Shown: piece by piece, positions 22,201-35,962 of the stretch
Numbering within the stretch: position 1 is the first letter of the stretch
How the letters are laid out: each line of letters opens with the position of its first letter
From: Lunularia cruciata
Lineage: Eukaryota > Streptophyta > Marchantiopsida > Lunulariales > Lunulariaceae
Assembly: GCA_948567375.1 (NCBI GenBank)
Contig: OX419761.1
Coordinates: 5,272,501-5,336,500 of the forward strand
Reading direction: 5' to 3'
DNA length: 64,000 nt
The notes under the pieces: model-generated
What the model was told of the DNA's origin: nothing
What the model saw: the letters and a program-made list of their open reading frames with translations, nothing else
The model's database searches: none
Translations under genes and position numbers: made by a program

Positions 22201-23042
22201 AATCGCCTCTCTTGCTTCTTTTCCCAATACTAACCTCCAATCTGACTCAGTCCATTGAGCCAAATTTCCTCGCTTCTCCTCGACTTCAAGGCCTTCCTCA
22301 CAATTACTGGTAGCTATCTTTGCCATGACTCTTGGGAAACTGAAATTCCAATTCCATGCTAAAAATGTAATCTGAAGTCTATTCAAGACCTTGATCCTTG
22401 TTATGACATCTAACCTCCAAATTGAAAAAATCCTCACTGCGAGTGCATTCTTAGCCTTCTTTGCCATGATTTGTTCTCTAATTCTTTGGCATTGAAAAAC
22501 TATCTCCTCTCTTGGACGCGACACTCTAATCCCTTTTGGACTTCAGAAAATTTCACTTTCAATTGGCTTCTTGATGCGCATTACTGCATTATGACTACTC
22601 AGAGGAACAGGATATATATTTGACATTTTTTATTTCCCCTTGCATAGTTGTAATTTTATAATACTCCAAAGTGCAATCATTCTTAAGTCAATTTCAAACA
22701 AACAAAGAAACTCCCACTTCTTCTACATGTTGGTTTCTTGTCACTATCAAGGCTTTCTTCTCCTACCTCCACCATTTCTTGAAGTGTACTTTCTTGCCAT
22801 AGAGAAAGGTTGTTATACTATCTTTGTATTGGCCTTTGCTTCCCGATCCAAAGACACCCTTCTTTGGATTTTTCTCTTCTTAACCCCATCCGAGTACTTC
22901 CGATTCCCGACCCCAAGTCAACTTCTTCAAGTTTACTCCAAAGACACACCATTTCATTATTTCCTTCATGATTTAGCTTTCTTACTCATTTCTTCTTCAA
23001 AACTTTAACAAACCAAACAAAATAAAAAATATGGGTACCACA
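19242..23042 (-). mobile_element. Unit B: 3.8-kb LTR-like unit encoding the coiled-coil protein
   Basis: On the plus strand it begins TGTGACAACCC and ends GGGTACCACA. Perfect 5-bp flanks CCAAT lie at 19237-19241 and 23043-23047. In coding sense it runs TGTGGTACCC...GGGTTGTCACA, like units A and C. It shares the conserved 3' block (TTACCACAAAAGTGATA). It has no gag-pol and no second LTR. Compared with A it has lost most CpGs and carries many stops, so it is older. Confidence 0.75.
20058..22524 (-). pseudogene. Unit B ORF remnant: Trp-rich domain to coiled coil
   Basis: The minus frame at 22012-22524 (170 residues) reads IWRLDVITRIKVLNRL, ITFLAWNWNFSFP, KRGNLAQWTESDWRLVLG and NGYKVESYWDL, collinear with unit A. 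Below it, through stops, are VFFH, MFAGVKVN, PPHYFAPFATHFYFRLNLL and YRMVSHFHLDL. The middle is Glu/Asp-rich. The frame at 20058-20438 gives the coiled-coil end (LRERVDRKMLEVGDN, SKTLEKSRLGDKELERLP). This collinearity over ~2.4 kb defines one ancestral protein of roughly 750-800 residues. Confidence 0.7.
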
Positions 23043-26000
23043 CCAATCTTATAACCATGTGATCCTTAATGATTCTATTTAGTTGGTTGATGTTTGTTGC
23101 TTTCCCGTTGAAGTAGTGCTAGAATAAGAGTTTGCAAATAAGTCCATTTGCCTCAAAGAGGTTAAATTTTGCCCGGAGAAACCATTATACTTATGATAGA
23201 TGCTACTAAGATTTAGGGGCATTATTTTGTTACCCAAGAATTGAATCATGAGAACCAACTATAAGCTATTTTTGGAAAAAAATCACATAAAGAGCAAATA
23301 TAATCAATATGAGAAGCAATACAAACTAGAGACAATCAAGTTGGAATACACATTCAGAAAATTTCAAATTTTCAATACACACTTTCTTATTCATCAGATT
23401 ACTAATGACTTTGAGATTAAGATTTCATAATCAAATTCAGATTGGAAAAGTTTTTAAATTAAAATCTTCTAATCATCTCTACTTATTTATGATTCTTACC
23501 TCACATAGGGAGTATATGAGCTTAGATCTCATCTTTTTTCTCCATATCATTGCTCAAAGCTACACTATAATTATCATGTTTGTCAATAAAATTGTGTGAG
23601 CAATCTAATTGTTTCTATTATTGACGTATTAGATGCAATGCAATAAGCAAAACTCTACTTTGATATTGTGTCTTGTCATAAATCTCTTGAGAATACTCAT
23701 AGAAAATTATGATTCATACTTCAATAACAAACTTTGGCAAGCATTGCTCAAGAATTTACGTGCTAAATTGGCTATGTCAATTGCTTGTCACCCCTAAATA
23801 GATTGTTAAATTAAACATTCTAACTATACCTTGGAAGAAATGCTTTCTAAGTTTGTGAATATGTACCATGATTCTTGGAATACTTTTCTTCAAGCCATAA
23901 ATTTTGATTGCAATAACTCAAATTAAGGAAGTATTAGATTTTCTTTCTTCTTTCTCAACTAAAATTAAGATCCATTGGTTCTTAATAACTTGTTCACTTC
24001 TCCATCTTCCAACATACCTATTACTTTCACCTTCTTGTACATCTTATCATTTTACTTACAAGGAGCCAAAGCTAATAATTTGTGCAAAAAATTGTTTAAA
24101 ATAATATATTAATGCCAAGCATTGTGACACTCTCCAAGCATACTCTTCCCTTACACCTTTTATACTAAATTCATAAGCTAGCTACCGAGTAGATTGGTTC
24201 TTTCATTATCTTCCAAAATTGTCTTTCCTAATGCTTATCTACTTGATCTTCCCAACTAAATTTTTATTCATTTTATCCTCTACATTTCTAAATTGAAAGC
24301 TTTTATTTCCAAACCATCTTCTCTCTTCTTTTTTATAGAGTTTAACTTATAATCATTATGGTCCTTGGAATTTTCATGATTTCTCATTTTCTTTCTACTT
24401 TAAGTAAGGTTTTTTGTATGTATTTGGGAAGATATGCATTCAATTTTTATTCCTTTATAGAGAAGAATTTTAGTTATTCAAACCAAACTTTGTATTTAAA
24501 TTGCACCAAAGATCAAAGAAACTTCAAAGACATCAACTATAAAGGAATTCTGCACCACACTTCATGTCTTTTATCTTTTTGGTTACATGTCCAAATGGAG
24601 AAATATTTATCTCTTTTAGAGAGCCTTTCAAGTGCTTTCCATTGATATCAAGATTGCAAAGTTTAGATAGTTGGAGCAAAAATTATGAGCATTTGAAGTT
24701 TACAAATTCCTTAGGGTTCTATAGCTAAAGGGAGAGAAGATTTGGTGGATTGTATCCTCATTGTCACAAGTCTAATTTAAGTGTTCTTTACCTTGTTAAA
24801 ATTATCTTTGCAAGAGTTTTTGAGTGAAGCAAAGATGATCTTGATTGGAGTTTTATAATGGAAGTTATGTACATCTAAATAGATTGAACATTTTTGATTT
24901 TGGGGCTAAATCAAATAAGAAAATGATTGAGTTATGAAAAATCAAGGTCATGGGCTATGATTTTGCATGTTCCAATCATGGAGGTCTTGTTGCTAGCTAA
25001 ATTTAATCCTAAAGGGTATTGAGGAGAATTTTATTGTGGTGAAGGAAAGAGATATTGAAAGACATTCAAGACCTATGATTGTTTCTATCTTTAGAAAAGT
25101 AGAAAATTTAACTAGAGTTTCTTTAAAAATAATTAATTAGGTTTTTCATTAGATAGGAGATATTATGAGATCTTCAAGACTTATGATTGTTTCAATCTTG
25201 AGAAAAATAGAAGAGTCTACTAGAGTTACTTTTTGGAATAGTTAATTAGGTTTGTCCAGTAGATAATTGATGATAATTAGATGTTAGTGTATAGTTGATG
25301 GTAGTTAGATTTTAGTGTAACTCCCATGTGCATCTAAATATTTAGTCTACTCATCTAAAGTGATTTATGTTTAGTAGAAGCAAAAGGTGAATAAAGTGAA
25401 AGAGAAAAAGCTCTTGTTTTCTTGCTATATCCTAGTAAATAACTGAATTCTTTATGTTGTTTATATCTAGGAATCTTTTTATAAATATTTGACTAGTGTA
25501 ATGTGTGTTTGATCCTTGGTATTAGTGCAATTGTTTGGAAGAGATGCCTTTATGAGACTTTAACGCAATGTAATGTTGAAATTGTTCAATACAAGCAAAG
25601 ATGAAAACTAGACACTAAAGCAAACATTCTTTGGAAGTGTGGATACCTTTTAGGAAGGCAGAATATGATTCTTTGAGGCATTCTTTGTATGAAAGTAGCT
25701 TAGCACCTTTGTATTGTATTGCAAAATCACTTTCAAGGTTTAATTGGAATTTACTCTTTATGTGATAGTGATCTGCTTTGTATCTTTCTATAGTGCATTT
25801 TCTTGGTGATATTGCACTCTTTTGGGACTAGTTTATGCTCAAGAGGTTAAATAAGAAATAATAAAACAACTATGTTATGACACTTTTCTTTATATCTAAC
25901 CATTTTTTAATTTTATACTCATGGGAGTAACCTATTTTCTTATAAGTATACTAAATTTTGTCATTATCAAATTATTACAATCACCATTGAAAATCATGAT

Positions 26001-26562
26001 AAGTATACATCTTTGCAAGTGCCTTGTTAATTATAACACTCTTGAATGTATGCTGCACAAAGTCCTTTAGGATTGTTTTACTGTGAAGATGATCAAGATT
26101 TCATCCAAGAAATTGAAATCAAAGACCATGATCAACATATTATAGACTAGCACAAGGATAAGTACCAACAAGTATGATAATTTTACCATAATAATTCAAA
26201 TAATTCAAATAATTGGCATGTAAATTACTGGAAACTACTAAAATATTATGTATAAATTTTGTAAGAATTTTAATAAAATAATAATTACAAGATACCTAAA
26301 AATCTTCCTAGAGATTAAATACCTTAGTAAGGTAATCAAGAGAAAATTTAAGACAAGGTGTTGAGAAATTTTCCTAAGGATTAGTAACTTGCATACAAAA
26401 TTACCTACTGACTTTGTGTGAAAGTAAGTTATATCTTGGGCTATAAGTATGATATTAGTATAATTAAAGATAAATATTAAGATCTTGTGCTATCTTTGGA
26501 ATTTGGAGTTTTCTCTATCAATTATTTGTTAATTTCTTCTCTTCTACTTCACATTTGTTCAA
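23043..26562. other. AT-rich intergenic stretch without a gene
   Basis: Long AT-rich sequence with short random frames only. The one structure I saw is the tandem duplication at 25061-25262. Confidence 0.55.
25061..25262. repeat. Tandem duplication, about 108-bp period
   Basis: Two diverged copies share TTCAAGAC.TATGATTGTTTC, AGAAAA.TAGAA and TTAATTAGGTTT, starting at about 25065 and 25173. Confidence 0.7.
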
Positions 26563-27079
26563 TGTAACAGCCTGAAGATAGAAGCACATAAGATTGGAAC
26601 TCCCAAAAACTCTGATGCCCCAAAAAAATCACTCTATTTTTATTATATAGCATTGAGGATCCCCTCCAATAGAAGATTAGATACATAGATTTGGTGGTGA
26701 TATGTCCTTCTTCTATTTGGTTGGTCATACAAGTTTGACTATAGGGAATCTTTGGAATCTTTCTATAAGAAGCTCAAAACATCATGGCAGAGGTATTGTT
26801 TGAAAGATCTCAATGAGACAAACAAAGGGGTGGAGGAAAGTAAAGCTTGTTTCCTTGAGAGGGGGTAAGATTCCATTTTTCCAGGCTTAATTCTTTTCTT
26901 TAGACTTCAAGAATTGGCTGTTAAGTTTTTGGTGTGTTTTAGCCTTTGCCCTGTTAGTGAAAGTCCTCTTTTGGTGACTCCTTTATCTGATATACTTGGA
27001 CCATCATGTATAATATCTCTAAAGATATTACCAAGCCAATTTTCACATGTAGCCAATTTGTCTAGCTGATGGTATTACA
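26563..27079 (-). repeat. Solo LTR of the local gypsy family
   Basis: The segment starts TGTAACAGCCTGAAG and ends GGTATTACA. It keeps the family's core words (TTTTTATTATATAGCA, CCAATTTTCACATGTAG). Flanking 5-mers are TTCAA (26558-26562) and TTCAC (27080-27084). No internal region follows. It is more diverged than the 12447/18161 pair. Confidence 0.8.
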
Positions 27080-30000
27080 TTCACTCATCTTGGTCTTAAG
27101 ATCCACTTACAACAACTAAGAGCTAAACCTTTGTTTTTGCTTTTAGCAGAAAGTAGTAAATTGGTAGGGGATTTTTGTCCAAAACTCCCAAAATATAGTG
27201 GTATTGCAATTTTAGGTAATTCAAGAATATCAAAAACTAATAATTACTCCAATAATATTTTTTTAGTTATTGTAGATTATATACAAGAAAAAATTAAATT
27301 TTTCAAGACTAGATCCAAAATATTGATCAAATATATATATTTATATTTTTCATAGTTTATAGGAAAAGAAAACCAAGTACAAATATTCATTCACTAAAAA
27401 CTTCAATTTCCACATTAAATAGTTCTCTTTCATTAGATATATGTAAAATATCTTAAAATAGCTTGATATTTCCTCCATTAGATCCACCATTGTAGTAACA
27501 ATACCTCTAACTCCTAAAGAATATATACCATCTTTGGACCATCTCCGTCATAGTAATTAATCAATATGCTCAACATCATAACGACATTTCTCTATGATCT
27601 CGTCAATATATTATCTTAAGAAATTTACCGAGCAGCAAGACACATAAATAAGCATAGATTATTATCCACAACTACATAATAAAGGTGAATTTCAAGTGCA
27701 CACACTGATGTAGTACTAGATCTGGAGCAAAGATTAATTATTCATTTATTGGGCTTTAAGAAATAGGAGAGCAAATTCACTGATAACTATCTACAACTTA
27801 TTGTTTTTTTTCAGCTTCCCAATTATCAGGATGATCTTGTGAGTACAAGCAACCATGATAACACTCAACATTTCTTTCTTAATGGTGTTACAAGTGCCAA
27901 AAAGCTCCATTCACATCTTTTGTCCAAAAGCCAATTGTCTACATCTCTTGTTGTTTTTTATCACATCTAGGCTTCTAATATTCTTGAGGTTTGGATTTAG
28001 ACCATATCTCTCTCGTAACCTTTTGATATTGAGGTCTCTAAAAGCCACATGTATATTACTTCATTGTTATGAATTATGGAAGATCACAAATGATCAATAG
28101 TGAGAAGATATCTTTGTTGAGAAGGCAACCATCAACTTGTAGATGTACTCTTGAGTAATATCTTGCATGTAGTTATAGCATACTATCCTCTAGGTTATAT
28201 CCATAACAAATATAAGCTATTGCTTATAATACCTAGTGGTATATATATGCTCTATCAGGCTATCTAGTTTGGTATTGGGAGTTGTGAAAGAAGTTGTTTC
28301 TATAGAGTTCAACCAAGTTTCTAAATTAACCATAATATACTAGAGTTTGTCATAGCCAAGATAGAATACATCCTATTTTAGAGAAGTTTGGGAGAGAGAG
28401 TATAAGCACCACTTATTTATATTTTTTTTATATTAATATTATATATTGAATTCTTCAATTTTCTTTGAATAAAAAGATCACATAGTCCTTTTTTTTTGCA
28501 ACATAGAAAGATCCAATGATAATATATATGATCTTTATTATAGCATCTTTACTTGTTTCAAAATACACCTCCCATATCATTGCTAAATTGGTATATGGTT
28601 TCTAATTTTTAAATACTACCTTAAGATATCTTACATCATATTTGAGAAATGAACAGATGATAGAATTTTCAAAGCTACAAGCGTAATGCATAAAATTGTA
28701 CCATTATAAAATGTTAGTTGGAAATTTAAAAATTTTAACCTTACCTTTTGTATCATATATCTTTAGCTACACTTGCTATGCTCTTCAACACAGTCAAGCT
28801 CAACAACAAGTGATGGAGAGATAATAGCACATTAGAGGAAAAAAATTGTCATATCTAAAGAAATATCTAGATATCAAGAATAATTGTATTGATTAGAAGA
28901 AAAATACAATCATATGTTTTATCAGGCAATTTAAATTTTTGGAGGATGCCTTAGTTGAAGTACATCTCATTGGGTTGTTAAGGTAACATGAAATCTAAAA
29001 ACCTTGTTGTAAAAATATATAAATTCTAACTCTAATCTTAACATCATAATGCTTAACAAAATAATGACTAAGTGAGTATGACTTCTTCTATACTTACTTA
29101 TCTTCAGCTTCATAACTTAATTCATAACACAATTCAACTTCATATTACAACTCAAGATAAAAAAATTCAAGATAAAATTTAATAATAATTTCTCAATTTC
29201 TTATATCTTAATTTTTTCAAGAAAATATTTTCCAAGAATATCATTGTTGGATTTTTGATAGATTACTCACAATTACACTGATACAATCTTTATTCATATA
29301 TTTCTGTTCTCAAACTTATCAAAGCTATTTCTCATCCAAGAGTACTACATACCAAAATCAACCATTGAATTGTTGAAAGAAGCATATGATTTAAAGGTAT
29401 TTACATCAACAACCTTAACTAATTAATATTTTGAATATTGTCACTTTTAATAAACAACTCCAATATAAAATGGTGTATCTAAGCGTAAAAATTTGGAGAA
29501 AATTGTTCAACCAATTCTTGATGAGAAACAAAGAATGGAATCCAATATTGCATTGTAATACCAATGTGGAGGAGTGCAATCATGAGATCCTTCCAATTAC
29601 CTATTATTTCTATGATTAAGACTAGATAAGTGCAAAGAGTTTTGGTAACAAGAGAAGGATAAACATTGGTCCATCCAAACTAAGCTTTTGAAGACATAAA
29701 GAAGGAAATAATAACCTCTTTTTTTTTTTATTTCTTTAGAGTGATATAGAATGGTGGATTTTGTTCTTCTTTTTAGTCCAATATTGCATTCTAAAACAGA
29801 TTTAGGAATGTTGTTTGACTTGAAACCATGGAGTTAGCAAAGTCCACTAACTATAAGCAGATTACAAAAAGAAAAAGAAAAAGAAGTTGTTTTCTTGTAG
29901 TTATTTCAATGGATGATCTCTGGATACTAAATTTTTGGAGAGGTTAGGAATCATTATGCAACCATATATGGAAATCTTGGCAAGGTAAATAAAAATAAGT

Positions 30001-33000
30001 TACATTGGGTTGGAAGAGAAAAGAGAACTGAAATTTATAGAAATACATGTTGCAAATGATCCTAATTCACAACCATTTTAAGTATGGTAGGTTTTAAAAG
30101 TCTTATCTTGAAATAAGGTAATAAAATATTCATAGAGGAGTGAGATATAATGGTTTTAGATATAGAAAGCATATGAATTTTAAATGGAAAATATTATCTT
30201 AAAAATTTAGTGACAAGGCTTATCTTGAAATGAAGAAAAAAACCACCAACAAGGACAATTGTTATAGAGAAGTAGATAAGGAATTGATGGATACATGTGC
30301 TTGATATTGCATATTATTTAAATTGACTTTAGCAATGTCAAAATATTTGCATTTGAGTTTACTCTAACTAATTTTCTTTAAAAAACTATTATGATCCAAA
30401 TTCAAAGCATAAGTATTTTTGAATTAACAAGAGGTTGCAAATGATAAAATTCCATGAAGAGCTAGATCCTCTAGAAGTCAAAGGGAATACTCATGAAGGT
30501 ATCAAACCTACGTTTGACCATCTACATGCAAATTCAATTGTGTATATCTATAAAATATATTTTTCCCAAAAGACTCCTTGTGTATGACCTATGAGATGCT
30601 TACCTTGGCAATGTTTGTTCATGAAAGTTTTGCTTATTTATAATGAATTCCTTATTTTTACAAATATATTTCCTAATAGAGGTTTTTTCATGATCTTATG
30701 TTTTAAGAAAGTCTTATTATGTAGATATATTTACTTTTGCAAGTTGAAAATAGCGGCTATCTATCACACTACTTCTTGGACCTATATCAAGCTCAAGTAT
30801 TATTTATAGTTTACAATAGTATAGTTATAATTATAGTTTTAGTTGTTAGAATTATATGTCACTTGAAAGGTAAAAAGCACATAATAAAAGAAAAAACCAA
30901 GTATAGGTTTGCGTTTTGGCATGAAATCATTAGTTGAGATAATTTAAAACTTGACGTGGTACACCCTTATGGACCTATATGACCTATGTTTTTATTTCTC
31001 AACAAGCTCTTTTAATACCAAATTTAGCATAAAAGGAAGAATTTATACATTTTGGAAATAGATTTGATAATCTTAGGTACTTAGAATGTATTTCAATGAT
31101 CTGGATAATACATAGTAGTTATATGTTTGAGATTCTTCCAACTTGTCATTTTATGAAAAGGTAGAAATTTAGTCCCCAAAGTTAAAAAAATTAGCCAAGG
31201 AACAGTGTCTAAATTTGTTAATTTTGAGATACTTGTATAAAAATGGCATCCTAAATTTCCGAAATTCTTTGAGATAATCCATTCTGAGATTTTTCATGTC
31301 ATAAAGATCCCTCAAAATTGTAGAAAAAAAGTTTCTTGGATGTTGATTTTGTTCCTTGGTGTTTTGAGGGGCTATTTCTTTTACCATTTCTGATCTTAGA
31401 ACATAAATGTGTTGCAGCCCTTTGTAACGTTTTTTTTTAATAGTTTTTCTTGGATTTCATCTAGATATAAGTTATAAATTGTTACTTAATATTTTCCGAT
31501 CTTACCTTTATTCTTTCTCTTGGCTTTGGATGGCCTTCTCTTTACAAGAAAATAAATTTGGATCATAAAATTTTATATTGTAAGTTTGGACATTTGAGTG
31601 GCAAGTCTGCATGATTGGGCACTTAAGTTGCATAATTAGACATTTCAGGTTTCAATAGTGGATAGAGTTTACACTCTAGAACTATAATTACTGTAGATAA
31701 TTATAAAAATTGGATGTGAGGAAACCAGAAAATAGATAAATAATACACATCATCCAATCGCATCGAATCTTTAGACCTCTTCTTTCAAACATGCTTCTTC
31801 CAAATATGCCACTTTATTTATATTCTCTGGTACAAGATAATATGCAAAGAAGTTAGAATCCTCTCTTCAGCAAGAGTAGAATGTACTCTTAATCCTCAAT
31901 CAACTTGCATGTTTTGCTTTTACCTTTAGAGAAACATTTCCAACCAAGTGATTTGACCTTCCCGTTGCAAAGAATTGCATCATTGATATCATCCTTCATC
32001 TGCTTTTCACCATTTGGCTTTAGCTTCATAATCTTCTTTTCTCATATCCATATTCGGTACTTTTGTAATATGTTTTCTCTTTGTAGAACACAAATGGCCT
32101 TACGTCTTGATCTTCTGCTAGATCTACATAAAGCCAACTGATCCAGGTGACTTGTAGACTGCAGAACTTTCCACCCTTGTTAGATTTAATAATAAGTTAC
32201 GTGCATCACCCATATTTTCTTCTTCAAACGATCGCCCTTGGATGAGCCGCTGTTATAAAACTAACTAGGACCATTACCAAGCAATTTATCCCTTGCGTTT
32301 GAATATAAGATACCTGGGCAAATACTCTATTGCTAATTTCTCGCTGGTAAGGGATCATATAATTTGGTGACAAAATATCAAGCTCACAAGCATCAAGAAC
32401 ATTCTTATACATGATTATCCGACATATCACTTGACTTAAAACCAAGCTCACAGGCATCAAGAACATCCTTAAACATGATTATCCGACATATCTCTTGACA
32501 TAAACCAAGCTCATTTTCTTGCTTGTTTGGTTGTCATTGCTAGAGTGCAAACACAACAGGGTGTTTAATAATAGATTCATAGGTAGGTGTAACGCTTGAA
32601 CTTTTACAGTAACGGACCACAATTCGTAGAAAATCTTGTGGGTTCAGGAAGAAGGCGACCCGTTTTAGATTATGGTAAGTCGAGGTTTAAAGAGGGATCT
32701 GTATATATTACTTCGAGTTAATGAATGAACGCTTGGCAAGTTAGTACTCTATCATGCATTAGATAATCAACGAATTTGACCCATACATTTATATTATATG
32801 CACCTTATATTGAAATTCAAAACGTTCTCTTGACATTGCAACCTGGGTACCGTACAACTGGAAATTTGTTGATGTACAGTTCATTTTGGTGAGGACTCTT
32901 TGTTTTACAGTACCCTAACAGAAACTTGACAAGTAATGAACCCGGGTCCATATAAAAACCGTAAATTCTCCATTTGAATTTTTTAATGATGACCCCATAG

Positions 33001-33600
33001 CCATAAAGGGCTCCGGGGTCACCTTTTAAAGCTATGCAACCCATAGCATTTTATGGCTACATTGTCTTTATCCATATAAAATTTAAACCTTGGGATGAGT
33101 ACATCTATAATTGAAACTCTAAACTCTCTAATTCGTTGGTTCTTGTAAAATCTGTATATCCTCTGTGTAATTCCTCAATCCTCGATATATCTCTAATGAA
33201 CAATGGGCCACGGCGCCATCTCTACAAACATTTATAAACTTTTACAAGTGAAATGTTATATTCATTAATATTTTATGGGTATCTAAACTCATGAACTGTT
33301 AAAAAATTTGGGCTATGGATATTTTACCATTTTTATCAAAAGATTAATGAAAGTATTTTTCTCTTAATTTTTTTTTATCAATAAATATCAATGATTTTTT
33401 TTTTCAATATCAATTGTTCATTAATATCTGATCTGCCGTTATTCTGTTCAAAATCCAGACCGGAATATAAACTGGCAATTTAAGAACTGAACTGAACGTT
33501 CCTGAGGCTTTTATCACCCGTATAAGTATTTAAGTAAACTTACGAGTAAAACTCCATCACCCATAAAAACCAAATCAGTCAATTCGAAATCTGAAACCCC
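27080..33600. other. Long AT-rich intergenic stretch without a gene
   Basis: Six and a half kilobases with no frame above about 80 codons and no domain I recognise on either strand. It contains poly-A/T runs and a ~64-bp tandem duplication at 32380-32513. GC content rises visibly after about 32.5 kb. Confidence 0.55.
32380..32513. repeat. Tandem duplication, about 64-bp period
   Basis: Two near-identical units share AAGCTCACA.GCATCAAGAA and CATGATTATCCGACATATC, starting at about 32380 and 32444. A partial third start (CCAAGCTCA) follows. Confidence 0.85.
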
Positions 33601-33898
33601 CAATAAACCAGATGTGCGCTAAAATCTTGGTGTACGAAGGTTCTAACGTCTGCTGGCTCCAGACTGCCGAAATAGGCGCCGGCGGTCGGGTGATTATGCT
33701 TGCCGTACCGTGAAGCCTACAAAGTGGGCAGGAACACGCCGACGTGAGGAATACTGTATGTCTACTACACCAGAGCTATTTAACTTCTCTTGAGTACTGT
33801 CACAACTCGGTAGCTAATACTCAATTCTTAGCTTTGTACATAGAACTGCAGTATTCTTGGTTGTCATATCAGGGAAACCTTTTGCAAACCTGTTTTCT

Positions 33899-34010
33899 TA
33901 AAAAGGCGACCGACAAGAAGGATGGAAAGACCCCCCTCAAGCCGTACAAGGATAAAACATAGGAAGTAACATGGGGCTAAGTGGCAATAGTATCGGTATG
34001 AGAAATGGAT
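33899..34010 (+). repeat. GGCGACC short-repeat family, copy 1
   Basis: It reads AAAAAGGCGACCG, GGATGGAAAGACCC, CAAGCCGTACAAGG and then ACATGGGGCTAAG, the order seen in all family members. Other members lie at 35585, 36001, 36645, 38537 and 54876. Confidence 0.75.
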
Positions 34011-35584
34011 CTCACAAGTACTATTACAACTACGTCATCATATACTTTTGTGGTGGTCTTTTGCTCCAATGGTCCTCCTTAAGCTGACCCTTAAGCTTTC
34101 TTAACATGACTCTAATTACAAATGGATAAAAGATAAGAGGATGTCAGCAAAACGATCCTCTATTGTTTATATTGATAGTAACAATCAGTTTATTATCATT
34201 CTTCTACCACTGTCGAGCAAATGGCCAGTCTCATGGTGTGACAACCTTTCTTAGAGAAACAAGAGAAGGCTTTTGCACAACAGACATTGTACATTACCGG
34301 TTTTTTTCTTTCCTACTGTAAAGAGCTCTTTCGCCTTGATGATCTCCAGCATCAGTGTGGTTTTTATGAGGTTGATGGAGCCGGTTGGATACGGACAGAG
34401 CAATGCCAATTGCTCATTCAGTGAATAGCCACAATCACACATGTTTAACATCCTTCTCATACCCCTTGCTTCCACACTACGGTAGGGCCCCGTCCCAAAA
34501 TTCCAAGCACGCATGCTAAGAAAAGGTGAGAAGCACCAATAGGAACGAAAACTGGTAAAGTACAACAGTTTATAAAAAATTGGGTACTATCACTGCTCAC
34601 AGAACCTCCTCGTAGTTCTCACTGTTCTCCAGAGTTCTGCAAGGGACGCACTTGCTTTATGGAGAGGAGTGTAAGATATTTCACTTTCAGTCCCATAAGT
34701 GTAGCACACGTAGTTGTGGACGGAGTGATATTGCCTCGAAAAGAAACTCGCGAGGAGCGAGACGATGCAAGTGCGTCAGGGTTTCGATCAGTTCAAATAC
34801 TGACTGCAACAATCGATGGTGACTAACTAATAATCCCCCATGCTTCACTTGCGAAAGCTAGCTTCTGGGATGTACCCCTCGCGCTTGCTACCCCTTTGCA
34901 CTTTTGGTGCCATGTATTTCTTTTTCTTTTCCCTTCGGGTATATTACTTCGCGTGAAACGTCAAGTGGTTCCGTGGTTTCGCTGGTATTTACTTACTGGA
35001 CAGAAGATCGTTTTATCGTGGCTGATTTGCCCTCCCACAACATGGGAAACTTCATATAAACTTCGTATTCCATAAAACTGTTTCTTCTTGAAGTTTTCTT
35101 CGAGGCAGAATTTGTATGCTGTCAGTTCGTGAGAGGGAGTTCCTACGCAATACACTTTCCTTTAGGTTTTCTTTATAGATGGTCGCCAAAATCGAGATGA
35201 TTTGGTGTCAGATTTCCCTCAGTATTGATTTCCGCTAAAGCCGGTGGCATGATTCGTGAACCCTACGTTATGTAACTGATAACTTCCCTCAAAAACGATT
35301 CGAAAGCCACGAAGATCTCTCCTGGGGTGTCCTTATTCCAGTTTGAGCTGATCAGGAGATGTGTGCCGCAGTATTCCTGTCGTGAACCAAGAAGACAGAA
35401 TATCACACTGTAGATTAATCCAACAAGAAATACTTAGTTGTACCCCGTATTTGACACTACCCCCAATTTGGCAGAACGACTTGCTAGTACTCCACGTTGG
35501 GCGATTTGACAATGCTCCTTCGTGTCCTTCGTGTCATACATATTTTCTTCATAGTAAAAAAATTGCCACTCGTATAGAAGCGTG

Positions 35585-35655
35585 AACGAGAGGAAGACCC
35601 CCATTGAGTCGTACAAGGATAAAACCTAGGCGGGAAATGTGGCAAAGCCCCATTC
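35585..35655 (+). repeat. GGCGACC short-repeat family, copy 2 (5'-shortened)
   Basis: It contains AACGAGAGGAAGACCCCCAT, GTCGTACAAGG and a decayed GGCAAAGCCCC hairpin. The GGCGACC head is missing. Confidence 0.65.
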
Positions 35656-35962
35656 ATTATAGTTGGTAGTCGTGAATTTGTGTTTGCAAGAAATGTGTAA
35701 GGGAATTTGGGACGGAATTGGGAGCCCGGTCGAGTAAGGATTTTGGGATGCAACGAGTGGTATGAACTAGTCTCAGAAATTCGGGGTGGCGTCATGGGAG
35801 TCGACTGGAGTCGGAGATTTCAGGTTAACACCAAAGTACACTGATAATAATATGTTCGGGGATTTGAGTTTCACAAAATTTATAGGAGTAAATTATAATT
35901 ATGTATTTATTTTATTATATCAATTTATAATTTAAATTTTTTATTTTTTCACAGAAATTTAG

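Noticed and set aside
33899-34010. Resemblance of the GGATGGRAAGACCC block to the AAGACGGAAAGACCC helix of large-subunit rRNA
   Set aside because: Only about 15-20 bases match loosely and the neighbouring rRNA sequence does not. It was not enough to call an rRNA-derived repeat.
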